NCBI GenBank assembly: GCA_911728435.2
Contig: OU452198.1
Location: forward strand, 16,154,001-16,218,000
DNA length: 64,000 nt
From: Apoderus coryli
Taxonomy: Eukaryota > Arthropoda > Insecta > Coleoptera > Attelabidae
Direction: 5' to 3'
Positions 31,876 to 44,054 of this stretch are shown one piece after another. Position numbers and translations under genes: made by a program. Every line of letters begins with the position of its first letter. Within the stretch, counting starts at the first letter, position 1. The notes below the pieces were generated by a model. It was not told the DNA's origin, did no database searches, and was given only the letters and a program-made list of their open reading frames with translations.

Positions 31876-33597
31876 CAGTGGCGGCCCGTGAGTCCTGAGG
31901 GTTGTGAGGCAGTTCAAAGATTTTTATAAAAAAAGTGTTGATTACCAATTACCAATATTATAATATTATGTATATTCTTTGCTGATTATTTGGGAACTAT
32001 AAATAACGGAAGCTATATATTTGTTTTTGTTTTTTCATGATAAGTAATTTACATTTACATCCAATATGTGCAGCACTTTTGTTATTAATAGCCAGACTAC
32101 GAGCTATATTTTTTATATCAGAATACCCATTTTTAGACTATGTATTATTAGATACTGAAAACATGACACAAGGTCAACAAAATATTTTTTTTAACTCCGC
32201 GCTCCCAGCTAACCAATCAAACTTTTTGTACCAATCATTATTAAAACCCCTAGTTTTTCCCGCTGAGCCAATATTTATTAAATATTTACTTAAATCTGGA
32301 ATAGGCCTCCCTAATTCTTGAACGACGTATAGTTTATCGTCATATCGCTTTGAAAATGACCGCCGCGCCGATATATTAAATAATTGATTATATCCCCAGA
32401 ATTTCGCATTTCTAAATCTACGTTTACTTTACTACTGTCGGCGTTGGTGCACTACAGCCTGGACCTAGAACATCCATATTTTCCATACTATTAACCATTC
32501 ACTATCACTACACTAGCACAAAAAATTCTTCACTAAGAATCTTTACACGAAAAATTACTAATTACCTATTTATTTATTGTATTTATTGCCTGTCCCTAGT
32601 GTCTCTTAATTTATTACGATTATTATAAAGAAAAACCAGAAAGAAATAATAATTTACAAAATAGGTAGGTACTACCTATAATAATATTATAATCAAAACA
32701 GAAAGCAAAAGAAAACAGAAAGATGAATTCAACAAAGATCAAAGATAATGTATGATCAATAGGTCAAAGCGAGAGAACGCTAAGTAGTAAATGAAGGGGT
32801 ATAAGACAGACGTGGATGTTTTGTTTCACTCACTCAATTTGCTGTATATCTAAAAACGCATGAAGAGGCATAGCCTCACTTTCTATCTTTGTTTCACACA
32901 TTAATGTATTGCTGCAGTAATACCTACTATGCTAGACAGAATTGTGCAACTTCAATTGATATTAATGTGTTTCAAGTTTAACGTTGATAGAGCTAAATAG
33001 AATCTGTACTCTTATAATAAATACTTTGAAAATAAAATACGTACATGCCTGCGATGAATGAATATGCAATTTATAGCAATACAATATTATTATCAACTCA
33101 ACTCACATAAATTAGTAAACATAAATTATTAAATTAAAAAAAAAAACTTTGTATACAACACATAAATATGTTAGCTGACCAGTTTCTATTTAATAAGAAA
33201 ATCGGAGACTAATATTAATCAATGTGATAGTAGGTAACAATAATTAAAAGTGGAAACTCGCCGTGCATAGGGATTAGAGGCACTGCCTCTGACTTAAAAT
33301 TATTAACTTACGGCCAGTATGGATGTTTTTTTTATTGACGTTGGCTTACTCTCGTTCTGCGTTCGTCGACGGGCAGGGCATTGTTGCCTCATTGGATAGC
33401 GAGCATTAAATGGACGCACGATTTACATGACAGTTATTTTCATAATTTAAAACAAATCATCATGTGCGATGTGCGTAGGTATAATAGGTATACAATTTAA
33501 CAATCTGTGCGCCATTTTTTTACAGTAAACAAATGTTAATTGGTTAAAAAGTTAGTGAGGCACTGCCTCACTTGCCCCATAGGACTAGCCGCCCCTG
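31876..33597. mobile_element. Non-autonomous hAT-like element, copy 1
   Basis: Ends CAGTGGCGGCCCGTGAGTCC and (reverse complement) CAGGGGCGGCTAGTCC, with an 8 bp flank GTCGCCAG (31868-31875) repeated as GTCGCCAA (33598-33605). CAGNGGCGGC termini and an 8 bp duplication are hAT traits. Sub-terminal GTGAGGCA motifs occur at both ends. No transposase is encoded. Its interior is shared with copy 2 at 36280-37723. Confidence 0.8.
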
Positions 33598-33801
33598 GTC
33601 GCCAACGGAAATCTCATCATGTGATAGCTGTAACTTGTTAAGTAGTAGAGCTAAAAAAAATCATAAGGCAAAGTTGTTCAGCTTTCGCAATTGCTCTATA
33701 ACTATTATGCAGGACATTTTGCGCTAAAAAATGTTTATGAAACATGTTTTTATAATATAATAAAACAAAGATAAATTTTTTAAATTGACATGAAATTTAA
33801 T

Positions 33802-34763
33802 TTATTCGTAAGATAATCTTCTGGCATTATAATTTAAATATGACTTCTGACATATGACCGCCACGGCTGGCTTAGACGTTTCTAATCTGGAGGTCCAATT
33901 TTCGATGACTTTTTCCAACATTTGTGGCCGTATATCGGCAATAGCGCGGCGAATGTTGTCGTCCAAGTGGTCAATCGTTCCGGGCTTATCGGCGTAGACT
34001 AGCGACTTCACATATCCCCACAGAAAATCATAAAATTTAGCGGCGTTAAATCGCACGATTTTGGAGGCTAATTCACGGGTCTGAAACGTGAAACTATGTG
34101 TTTACCAAACGTTTCCTTCAATAAATCAATTGTGGCTTGAGGTATGTGACATGTTGCGCCATCTTGTTGAAACCACAGCTCTTGCACATCATATGGTTGA
34201 TCAGTTGATGAACGGAAAAGTCAGTAATCATGGTTCTATAGAGGTCACCATCGACTGTAACGTTCTGACCAGCATCGTTTTTAAAGAAGTACGGACCAAT
34301 GACTCCACCAGCCCATAAAGCATACCAATCAGTCAGATTTTCTGGATGCAACGGTGTCTCAACATACACTTGAGGATTACCATCACGTCAGATACGGCAG
34401 TTTTGTTTATTGACCTATCCATTCAAACAAATGTGAGCTTCATCGCTAAACAAAATTTGCCTATGAAAATCGGGATCAACGGCAATCTTGTTTAGGGCCC
34501 ATTCACCGAATCTACGCCTTGCTAGATGATCGTGTGGCTTCAATTGTGGCACGAGTTGGATTTTGTAAGCACGCAAACCAAGGTCTTTCCGCAAAATCTT
34601 CCATAAAGTGGATGAACACATATCCAATTCTTGTGCACGATGGATCGCCATCGTGATTCGGGTCTTCCCCTACGATACGCTCTACAACAGCAATGACTTC
34701 TTCTGTACGCACTGTACGACGACGTCTCTGTGGTTGCATATTATGATTTAGTGTAAACGTCAT
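33802..34763 (-). pseudogene. Mariner-like transposase, degraded
   Basis: Minus-strand frames in order: MTFTLNHNMQPQRRRRTVRT (N-terminus, 34763); STLWKILRKDLGLRAYKIQL and ILFSDEAHICLNG (first Asp); NLTDWYALWAGGVIGPYFF; then FYDFLWGYVKSLVYADKPGT near 34020. Blocks are separated by frameshifts and stops, and the region around the second Asp has decayed (SCGFNKMAQHV instead of the usual QDGAPxH). The 5' side leads into an inverted repeat that ends in CACCCTG-TA at 36035. Confidence 0.8.
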
Positions 34764-34764
34764 A

Positions 34765-35835
34765 AAATTTAAAGGCTACTTTGTTAAGCATTACCTATAC
34801 CAAAACCTAACAGATTTTTTCCTACAATTTTTTTTGCGAAAAAGTTGACGTTTTTCGACTTCTACAAAAAAATTAATATTTTTATGATTATTTCATTCAA
34901 GCAAGCAAAATTTTAGAATACATGAGAGGGAATACTGAGTATACAAATGATATAGTCTAAGGTCGTCAGGCAGTTGCAGAACAAGATTTAATTGAATTTA
35001 AACTTGAACCACTTGTTTACTAGGAAAAGTCTATTTTTTTAAATGGAATAGTATATATTCGACTATGCCGTTCGATAGACAAAAAAATATCGTTTTTAAT
35101 GATATATTACTTCCCTATACCTAAAATATTCCATTTCTTCAAAAATTTACAATTTACAGAAAACATCATCTACGAGGCAAACGGCAAATTACATTATTGT
35201 TAATATTACTGCAGTTTTTTTTTTAACGTACCAGTTAGCTAAGTTGAAGAAAATGCAACATAATCACTCGAATTTAGATGTTTTTGATTTATTTCAAATC
35301 TGTGGACAATAGAATCAAGTTATTAGTAGGACATGTAACACATTTAATACTATGTACTCTAAATTACCGTCGGTGAAACGAAAGAAATTTAGAAGACTCC
35401 AGACAAGTTTTATAGTATTTGAAATTTGAAATATTACAAAAAAATATCTAAAATAAATGTTCAAAATGATTTCCGTTCACTTCTAAGCATTTTAGTACCC
35501 TTTTATTAACCTCGTGAGTTGTAGTTCGCCGAATTTCGTATAGTTGGCCAAATTCACCCCAGACTCTTTCTTTTCCTAGTAAACACGTGGTTCAAGTTTA
35601 AATTCAATTAAATCTTGTTCTGCAACTGCCTGGCGACCTTCGACTATTATACTATTCCTTCTAATGTATTCTAAAATTTTGCTTGCTTGAATGAAATAAT
35701 CATAAAAATATTGATTTTTTTGTAGAAGTCGAAAAACGTCAACTTTTTCGCAAAAAAAATTGTAGGAAAAAATCTGTTAGGTCTTGGTATAGGGAATGCT
35801 GAATAAAGTGGCCTTTAAATTTTATGGGGAATCTG
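34765..35835. repeat. Large inverted duplication upstream of the mariner pseudogene
   Basis: About 34765-35030 is reverse complementary to about 35580-35835. Shared blocks include AAGTTGACGTTTTTCGACTT, CAAGCAAGCAAAATTTTAGA and CAGGCAGTTGCAGAACAAGA. The spacer is ~550 bp. The right arm continues to CACCCTG followed by TA at 36035-36037, the outer terminus of a mariner element. The left arm abuts the transposase start codon. Confidence 0.7.
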
Positions 35836-36049
35836 AAAAAAAATAAAAAATGTGGTCCTTCCATTTAAAATAACAAAGTAGGTCGTTACTTCCGGTATAA
35901 CCGGAAGTAATATAAACCCGGAAATAGTACATCAATATAGAACCTTTCCGATGTTACCGAATTTTTCAGTTTCAGCAACATATCTTTTGTAGCTCCGGAG
36001 AACTTTGAATAGGCCACTCAGAATGAATCACCCTGTATGATCTTTAAAT

Positions 36050-36271
36050 CTTAGATTTGTATCTAGGGTTGCCCCAAAGGTTTTTAGCACCCGTTAGGTC
36101 TCAAAACAACAACTCTCATGGCAGGCGCAATATTATCTCTGTGCCTCCCGAACACAAGCAAAGAACACTTATCAGGGTTGATCCTTAGTTGAGGCTGAGA
36201 TGCTCAGTCAATCAGCCGATGCAAGTCATCGTTGATAACAAGCTCCGCATGATCTCGTTCGGATGAAAAGA
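36050..36271 (-). pseudogene. LINE RT fragment, downstream part (split by hAT copy 2)
   Basis: The minus strand reads HAELVINDDLHRLID, a stop, then LRINPDKCSLLVFGRHRDNI, the RT block after the catalytic YADD. It continues in frame with the fragment at 37732-37880 when the hAT element and one target duplication are removed. Confidence 0.7.
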
Positions 36272-36279
36272 AAGAAGGG

Positions 36280-37723
36280 CAGTGGCGACCCGTGAGTCCT
36301 GATGGTTGTGAGGCAGTACAAAGATTTTTATAAAAAAATTGTTGGTTACCAATTATTAATTTATACTTATATATATTATGTATATTATTTGCTGATATTT
36401 GGGAACATGGGACCTCGGCTTGGTCAGTTACGGTATAAATGGCATTTCAAAAATTGTATGAGAGCTTTGAAAATGACCGCCGATATATTAAATAATTGAT
36501 TATATCCCCAGAATCTCGCATTTCTAAATCTACGTTTACTTGTACTGCTGTCGGCCTTGGTGCACTACAGCCTGGACCTAGAACATCCATATTTTGCATA
36601 CTATTAATCATTCACTATGACTACACTAGCACAAACAAAAAAATGCTTCACTTTAAGAATCTTTACACGAAAAATTACTAAATACCTATTTATTTATTGT
36701 ATTTATTGCCTGTCCCTAGTGTCCCTTAATTTATTACGATTATTATAAAGAAAAACCAGAAATGAAATAAATGCACAATCTACTGCATGATAATTTACAA
36801 ATTTTTATTAATGCGTATATAGGCACTATAATAATATTATAATCAAAACATAAGAAAGCAAAAGATGAGTTGAACAAAGATCAAAGATAATGCATGATCA
36901 ATAGGTCAAATCGAGAGAACACTAAGTAGTAAATGAAGGAATATATAGACACACGTGGATGAGGCATTTTACCCCTCATTTATTTTGTCTTTGTCACTCA
37001 ATTTACTGTACATCTAAAAACGCTTGAAGAGGCAATGCCAGACTTACCATCTTTGTTTCACACATTAATGTATTGCTGCAGTGATACCTACTAAGACTAT
37101 GCTAGACAGAATTGTGCAAATCCAATTGTTATTAATGTGTTTAAGTTTAACGTTGATAGAGCTAAATGGAATGTGTACTCGTATAATAAATACTTTGAAA
37201 ATAAAATACGTACATGAGTACATGCCTGCGATGAGTGAATATGCAATTTATAGCATTACAATAGATTATCAACTCAACTCACATAAATTAGTAAACATAT
37301 ATTTTTAAATAAAAAAAAAAAATGAGTGCAGTTAACTGATCAGTTTCTGTTTAATAAACTCATATTAATAATAATAATTAAAAGTGGCAACTTGCCGTGC
37401 ATAGGGACTAGAGGCAGTGCCTCGCGCTTAAAATGATTTAATTACGGCCAGTATGGATGTTTTTATTGACGTTGGCCTACTCTCGTTCTGCGTTCGCCGA
37501 CGGCCAAGCCGCGGGCAGGGCATTGTTGCCTCATTGGATAGCGAGCATAAAATGGACGCACGGTTTACATGACAGTTATTTTCATAATTTAAAACAAGTC
37601 ATCATGTGCGTAGGTATAATAGGTATACATTCTATCAATCTGTGCGACATTTTTTAACAGTAAAAAAATCTTAATTGGTTAAAAAGTTAGTGAGGCACTG
37701 CCTCATATGATTAGCTGCCCCTG
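36280..37723. mobile_element. Non-autonomous hAT-like element, copy 2
   Basis: Ends CAGTGGCGACCCGTGAGTCC and (reverse complement) CAGGGGCAGCTAATC. Flanking 8 bp are AAGAAGGG (36272-36279) and AAGAATGG (37724-37731). It is shorter than copy 1 through internal deletions but collinear. Inserted in a minus-strand LINE, which reads through in frame once it is removed. Confidence 0.8.
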
Positions 37724-37731
37724 AAGAATGG

Positions 37732-37880
37732 CAATACTGAGTGTCGTCAGCAGAGAAATGGAGTCTTGAACTATCAATAGTACTGGCGCTGTGGCAGGAA
37801 TTGGTCCCAAGATAGAGCCTTGGGACACTCCACACAAAATCACTCCATTAGACGACTGCCCTTTTTGAGGTCACAACTTG
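37732..37880 (-). pseudogene. LINE RT fragment, upstream part
   Basis: The minus strand has LCGVSQGSILGPI (motif B) and, in another frame, HFSADDTQYCHS, the catalytic region with Tyr changed to Ala (F.ADD). Deletions and a frameshift lie between. Continues at 36271 beyond the hAT insertion. Confidence 0.7.
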
Positions 37881-37884
37881 TTGG

Positions 37885-38540
37885 AGTAGTGCTTTAACAA
37901 CTCTATAGCACTCTTTTCTTTTAAAAATATATACCATTTTGAACATATCGCCTGTTCCGTTACTTTAGGAACACTCTGTATAATTAAGAAGTTTAACTTT
38001 TAAAATGAAAATAACCTCACAATAATAAAAAACAAAAATCCAACAATAAATTTTAATTTAGGTATCTAGAGGTATGTGTAAAATCATCTAGTTAATCGTG
38101 CTAAGACAATTTAGAACATTTTAAAACTCAATTACAATAAGAATGTAATTACCAGCTAATGGAAAGTAGGCAATCAGTTCTACAAATCCTTACTATAAAT
38201 ACTATTTATTATTATGGACAGGTTTCGATTAAAAATGGAATGTCGAAATTGACATGGCGTAATATTTAAATTAAACATATCCGAAAAAATATAAATAAAT
38301 AACTGTTACCATTATTATTTGGATGGTTCCAATCGAGCGTGCCATCATATTGTGTATGCTGATGTGTTATGAATACTGATTCAATCAATCTCTTGACTTT
38401 TCGTTATATTAATAAGGTTTTTGTGTATATTATTTATATTGATTCTATTTTATTTATTATTTTGTTTTCATGAAAAAATATATACCTGTGTTCAGCATTG
38501 CTTGAACAGAGAATTTTGTTTTAATTAACTGAACCAGAAC
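37885..38540. other. AT-rich stretch, nothing recognised
   Basis: No gene or repeat pair recognised. Confidence 0.4.
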
Positions 38541-38929
38541 TACACTGCTTTGCAAAATTATAACCGGATAAAGAAAATTTTGTTCAAAATCAATCCTAAA
38601 TAACTTTTTTTCTATTGCATCAATTTTGACAATTTTTTTTTTCGAGTTTTAGGCCGTTTTATTGTCATCATTTTTTCATATCGAAACTTCAAAAATTTCG
38701 AACGGATTTGTTGTTATACAGGGGTGAACAAAATGATACATTTTATTCTAAACTTTTCAACACCTTGTAGAAAAAACTCGCCACCGAATAATGATCTTTT
38801 TTGTAACATTTTGAAGCCCCATTTTTTCTGAATAATTTGTTTTTTGATTGATTCCGATATCTGTATTCTTAAAGGAAAAACACTGGTTTGAAAGAAATAA
38901 TGCTTTATTGACAACAAAAAAATTGAAAC

Positions 38930-40320
38930 ATGGATAACGGCGCGGCGGTATTAAGAATTTTTCTTTTTTCTAAAATCGAGTATTTCGTGCATTTCGGACA
39001 TAGATTCAATTAAAGAAGCAACCGCGTCTTGCGGTATTTGTTGTCACTCATTTGTCAGTGCCTGTTCTAACGCGACCAAAGTGTGAAACTCGCCGTAGTT
39101 TTGCCTCACTCTCCTTCCTAGTGTATCCCACATGTGCTCGATAGGGTTGAAGTCCGGACTTCTTCGGGGCCAGTCCAATACATGAATTTCAATTTTCTCC
39201 TATAAATGGATGATAAGGTACCACATGTTCTTCTAAGAACATTCTAATAAGATGGGATGTATTCAGAGGAACGGTTCACAACACACATACTTGACAAGGG
39301 GTAGAAATCATTTGTATCCCTCACGACCAAGGAGGGAATTTTACAAGAGGTCACCGATGTACTCTGGTATTACTTTTTTTAATATGCTACCAGAGGATAT
39401 AAAAAATGCCTCAAACATAATCACATTTAAGAGCAAATTGAAGCATTTACTCACAGTAAACGCATTTTATGGTTGTTCGGAGTTTCTCGGTTACCTTGGG
39501 GGGACAGTTCATTGAATGTTGTACATGTGATTTTATTGTTTAAGATATTATTTAATTTTATACAAATTATTTTGGTGTTCTAGATTTTATTTAATTCATA
39601 TGATTTTATTGTTTGAGATTTTAGTGTATATTGTTTTTTAACTTATTAACTAATATTTAGACGCAATCAATGTACCATTGTACCTTCTGAATAAAGAATA
39701 TATTATTATTATTATTATTAATGTAGCGATCAGCGTTAATACCCCCGTGAAGTGTAACAAGGTCTATACGGTCTTTCAATGAAATACCGCCCCAGACCAT
39801 TACCCGTTTGTCACCAAATTGCACTCTGGGAGGCATACAACATTGAGAGTATCTTTCTCCGGGACTTCTCCATACTCTTTGACGTCCGTCAGGTGACTAT
39901 CGCGTGAAACGAGACTTGTCTGTTAAGAGAAATATTTCGCCATTCGTTCATGTCCCAATCTGCATGAGTTCGAGCAAATTCCAGGCGCTGCATTCGCTGC
40001 CCTGCATCTAATAGAGGACCTGCGTACGGTATCAGGTGAAACTAAGGTACCGTGAATATCTAGCAGTCTTCTAACCAAAGCTGGAGCAGAGGCTGTTCGC
40101 TCTCGAAGAACCTGAAGACGAAGAAATCTATCCTCAACTGCGTTTGTGGCCCTTCGTCTTGCCTGACCAGTTCTTCTTGAATAAGAACCAGTTTGTCTGA
40201 ACCTTTGCATCGCATCGTGGACCGTACTGCGTGTATGACCAAGCCTTTCTGCCATATACCTAATCGGACGGCCAGTTTCTTGTAGAGCAACGGCTTGTGC
40301 AACTTCTTCTGGGCTCATCG
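38930..40320 (-). pseudogene. Tc1-like (DD34E-type) transposase, broken
   Basis: From the minus-strand start near 40318: MSPEEVAQAVALQETGRPIR, HTRSTVHDAMQRFRQTGSYS (HTH), GQARRRATNAVEDRFLRLQV; after a frameshift MQRLEFARTHADWDMNEW, TDKSRFTR, DGRQRVWRSPGERYSQCC and VMVWGGISLKDRIDLVTLHG. Beyond the LINE insertion the gene resumes at EEHVVPYHPFIG and HVLDWPRRSPDFNPIEHMWD, where the NPIEH Glu is the third catalytic residue. The block with the second Asp (DNARPHVA) is deleted and the first Asp environment reads TDKS. Clearly dead. Confidence 0.85.
39246..39718 (+). mobile_element. LINE 3' fragment inserted in the Tc1-like pseudogene
   Basis: Contains the last ~87 codons of a LINE ORF2 (NGSQHTYLTRGRNHLYPSRP, YSGITFFNMLPEDIKNAS), 39252-39515, then AATAAAG and an (ATT)n tail. 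The C-terminus is homologous to that of the 13.1-14.9 kb LINE. Severe 5' truncation. Orientation opposite to the transposase. Confidence 0.85.
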
Positions 40321-40499
40321 TTTTTAAATTCACTTCGTTTACCAAACAACTCCGAAACACACAACAAAACTTAAGAAAGTACAGTAAATCTGTAATATGT
40401 TAAAAAAAAAACTTGTTGACATGCTTATGGGCCATGGAAACTGCTAGTTCTTTTGTCATCATAGCCAACTTTGCAATAATTTGCGGGGCAGTGTAGATT

Positions 40500-41800
40500 G
40501 AGTCATTTGTATGATAGTTATGACCTTATAACTAGAGCGAAAAAATTAAATCATCTACAATAAAATTAAATTTTAAACTAAAGTTAATTTAAACCAGTTC
40601 TTATGTTTGGTAAAATCGGAATTCTTTTTTGTTTTTCATATTGTTACTAAAATATCTATTATATGTACGAATAAACTGCACGGAAAAAAATTCCACTAAT
40701 TTCAAGATTAATTTATTAATAATTTTTTCAAGAAGCTGAACATTATATGGCAGAAGTTATAGGAATATTACAAAATAAATTAAAGTCAACTGTAAACTAG
40801 TGTGGGGTTATATCACACCTGTTAGTTATTATACGCGAATATCTAAATTAGAGGCACATGGACAAAAATTGCGTGATAATAGATTAGCTCCATTTTCTTA
40901 TAAAGATAATTTTGTATTCTAAAGAATTATAATGATGTATATAACTGTTGTTTAAGTTGTTTTTTTTTATCAAACACTTGACTATGTTTATCGAGGATTA
41001 AGGCCCGTTTGCACCACATACAGTTTAAGTGACGATTTGTTCTAAGAGTCGAATAGCATCTATTTTTTATTGCACCGCGTTGAAACGTCACTTAAATTTA
41101 CCTAATTGTCGCTTAAGTTAAGGGTCGACAATTCTGTTCTTAAATGGAATTCTAACCTCAATATTGCTTTTATATTTTTCATTACTGGGCTGTTTACTTT
41201 GTGTGGCGATTAAAAAATTAAAAATATGGAAATATTGGATGATGATCTTGGTGTTTTCTAATTAATTGAACATGGATATCCAAGGAGGGTTTATGAAAGG
41301 CCGAATTATTTTTAAGATATGGAAAATCTACGTTTCCGACTGGCTGCCATCGGTATTTTTTTGATATGAGAGTTGAAAAATTGAAATGAAATTGAACAAT
41401 CGAAATTCTAGTTGGCATACACATGTGTAACAAGTAATTTGTAAATATTTCCATAGTAGTAAGACATAAGTTAGTGCTTTTGTAAAAGGACATTATATTT
41501 TGCAAGTAAATTCTTAAATACTTAAATACGATTTGAATGTATAAAAGTAAATATTATATAGCTATGCCTGTTATGGCGAGATGAGGTACAGTATAAATAG
41601 AGACCCAAAACTTAATACCTACCGGTTACCAAAGATCGTATGTTTGCTACTTTAGAGGCACCACCTGTCTGTAGCTATGATGGTTATATAATTCCCAGCA
41701 TATCTGATGCTACCTGGATTTTTTTACTTAGATACAGTGTGTGCTTAATTCAACACATTTCCAAACTAAACACATATGTCTCCGCTGCCTAACTACCATG
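40500..41800. other. AT-rich stretch, no gene recognised
   Basis: Only featureless short frames, for example at 41218-41505 on the minus strand. Confidence 0.4.
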
Positions 41801-41809
41801 AATAATAAA

Positions 41810-42640
41810 TTATCTAGGTTCTCCGCACAACAGCATCCAGTCTATTCTTAAATCATTAACGGAATGCGCTGATATCACCTGCTCCGGCAGGGAATTGTAC
41901 ATAATATACACGACCCTGTTCGCTATAAAAATTCTACGGGCGAGCTTCGCACATCTTCCGTTATCTAGCATTTTGCTGTTTCCCCTTAGGTTTGGATTCC
42001 TGCTGAGATGATACAGGTCCAAGTCAATCCATTTTGAATGGTATCTCAAAACTTAATAATATTTCAATTAAGTTGCCTCTAATTCGTCTCTCATAGAGTT
42101 TTGTTAAATTCAATTTGTTTAGGTGGTCCTCCTATAGAAAATTTCTAAGGGTTTGGGGAAGTTTTGTAAATTTTCGTTGTACTCTTTCTAATTAGTGCTT
42201 CTATATCTTTGATGAAGCTGTTTGCATACTCCAATATTGGTCTGACGTATCATTTGATTAATTTAAGTATAGGTTCATTGGATCTTGATTTGAATGCTTT
42301 TTGTATCAAACAGAACAGTTTATTCGCTTTTCTATGGCACTGTGACTCTCCCATTTTAAACTGTTGTTTGTGATCATAATGCCAAAGTCTTATTGCTTAT
42401 TTACATATTTTCCGGACTCTCAGTTGATCGTATATACAATTTCTCGGTTATTCGGTCCTATATGAAGAATAATGCATTTATCGGAGTTCAAATTCTTTTG
42501 CGAAACTGTCGACTAGGACGCCACACTGTTGAATTCTACCTGGAAGGTGTTAGCGTTGGGAAGCGGATTGCAGAACAATTTAATGTCGTCGGCAAAGGAG
42601 CTCACCCGGATGTAACATTTTCGCTAACGTCAGGCATGTA
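41810..42640 (-). pseudogene. Decayed LINE ORF2 C-terminal region
   Basis: Minus-strand blocks CHRKANKLFCLIQKAFKSRS and VRPILEYANS match the LINE at 42.9 kb (KKANRLWYLIQRAFKSRSNS, IRPLLEYANS). The frame at 42049-41810 holds RNPNLRGNSKMLDNGRCAKL and IFIANRVVYIMYNSLPEQVI, again homologous to that LINE. Multiple stops. The RT core is mostly gone. Confidence 0.8.
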
Positions 42641-42739
42641 GTGCTAAATTTACAGAAAACAAATCACATACATTTTTCGGCTAAGGGGGTAGAGTACGGT
42701 GTTAAAGTCGGAAAGGGTGATCACCGGCTTATACAGAAA

Positions 42740-42928
42740 TCGTCTGTAAGAATCTTGGGCATAGAGATTGATTCGTATATCCTCAATAAATTCGAGTAGG
42801 CGGTTTTGTAGAAAGTGACTGTATTGATTTGACTTTAAATGCCCATTAATTATGAACAACGGCAATAATTGATTGTTAAACATGCCACTCCAAACAATGA
42901 TACTAAAACGTTCTTGAAAATTTCGCTG
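42740..42928 (-). pseudogene. Mariner-like transposase, central fragment (split by LINE)
   Basis: Minus strand from the LINE junction: RNFQERFSIIVWSGMFNNQL, then HLKSNQYSHFLQNRLLEFIE, the INVWAG..LN...Y..FL...L...L block between the first and second catalytic Asps. It loses homology near 42740, before the second Asp. Confidence 0.75.
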
Positions 42929-42929
42929 C

Positions 42930-44054
42930 GCTCCTGAGGTGGATTGAGATGTTTCTTACAAAAAGAATTTTCCAAGTTCGAGCGAATGGTGCATTATCCG
43001 CTAAATTGCCGGTCTTGAGTGGTGTCCCGCAGGGGTCTGTACTGGGGCCATTGCTTTTTCTGGCATATATATCAGACTTAACAAGAACCATCACGTCAAA
43101 CATGAGCTTCTTTGCTGATGACACCAAATTGTTTTGTAACCCACTGCGAGACGATAATGAATTCCAGATCGACATTGATGGGGTAGTGTGCTGGTCGGCG
43201 GTTTGATTGATGAACTTGAATTTGGAGAAGTGTCAGTTACTACACATCGGAGCTAATAATCCCAGGACTCCATATTTCATCAATGGAAATGCCGTTAAAT
43301 CTGTAAATCAGCAGAAGGATCTTGGTGTCATAGTAACAGCGGATTTGAAGTGGGAGGCCCATATTTCCGCCACAGTGAAGAAAGCTAATAGACTGTGGTA
43401 TCTGATACAGAGAGCTTTCAAATCGAGATCAAACTCTCTAATATTGCAATTGTATAAATCGTATATCAGACCACTATTGGAATATGCCAACAGCGTTTAG
43501 TCCCCCTACTTCATTAAGGACATAGAGGCATTGGAAAGAGTTCAGAGGAGATTCACTAAGCTACCTCATGCACTTAGCCATGGATACCATATGAGGAGCA
43601 ATTGAGGCTTTTAAATTTGACATGTTTTTATGATCGACGACAACGAGGCAATCTAATTCAAACATACAAGATACTTAGTGGCTACTACTCGGTGAATCTC
43701 GATGTATTTCATCCTGCTATAAATCCTAATCTGCGTGGCAATAGTAAGAAATTTGACAAGGAGAGATGTGCTAGACTTCCTTGGAAGAATTTTATAACAA
43801 ACAGAGTTGTATATGCATGGAATTCATTACCTGAAGAGGTGATAATGGCGCAAACGGTTGACAGCTTTAAGAACAGGCTGGACAATTTCATGGAGGACCA
43901 TGGCGATCAGTTGGTCCACTACTCGCTATAGAAGATTAGTGAGGATGACATCAATATTTCAAAAACCTCAAATTAGGAACTGAGCAACAGTTTCAACGGT
44001 TTTACCGTCTACTGTTTTGCGACTAATAATAATAAAAATAATAATAATAATAAT
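42930..44054 (+). mobile_element. LINE 3' half inserted in the mariner pseudogene
   Basis: Begins in RT coding sequence (LLRWIEMFLTKRIFQVRANG), passes GVPQGSVLGPLLFLAYISDL and SFFADDTKLF, and ends in an (ATA/ATT)n tail at about 44026-44054. In-frame stops occur at 43204 (TGA) and 43498 (TAG), with a frameshift near 43580. The final frame 43602-43931 has NPNLRGNSKKFDKERCARLP and NRVVYAWNSLPEEVIMAQTV. It sits between two parts of one mariner transposase, antisense to it. Confidence 0.85.

Larger units (their letters stand above)
38543..40493 (-). mobile_element. Tc1-like element with short TIRs, interrupted by a LINE
   Basis: Left end CACTGCTTTGCAAAATTAT and right end (reverse complement) CACTGCCCCGCAAATTAT, each next to TA (38541-38542 and 40494-40495). 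Encloses one minus-strand Tc1-type transposase pseudogene and a plus-strand LINE fragment. Confidence 0.75.

Noticed and set aside
32037..32321. 94 aa frame in hAT copy 1
   Set aside because: Not kept in copy 2 of the same element and shows no transposase motif.
36302..37657. Small frames in hAT copy 2
   Set aside because: AT-driven frames inside a non-autonomous element; not conserved as protein with copy 1.
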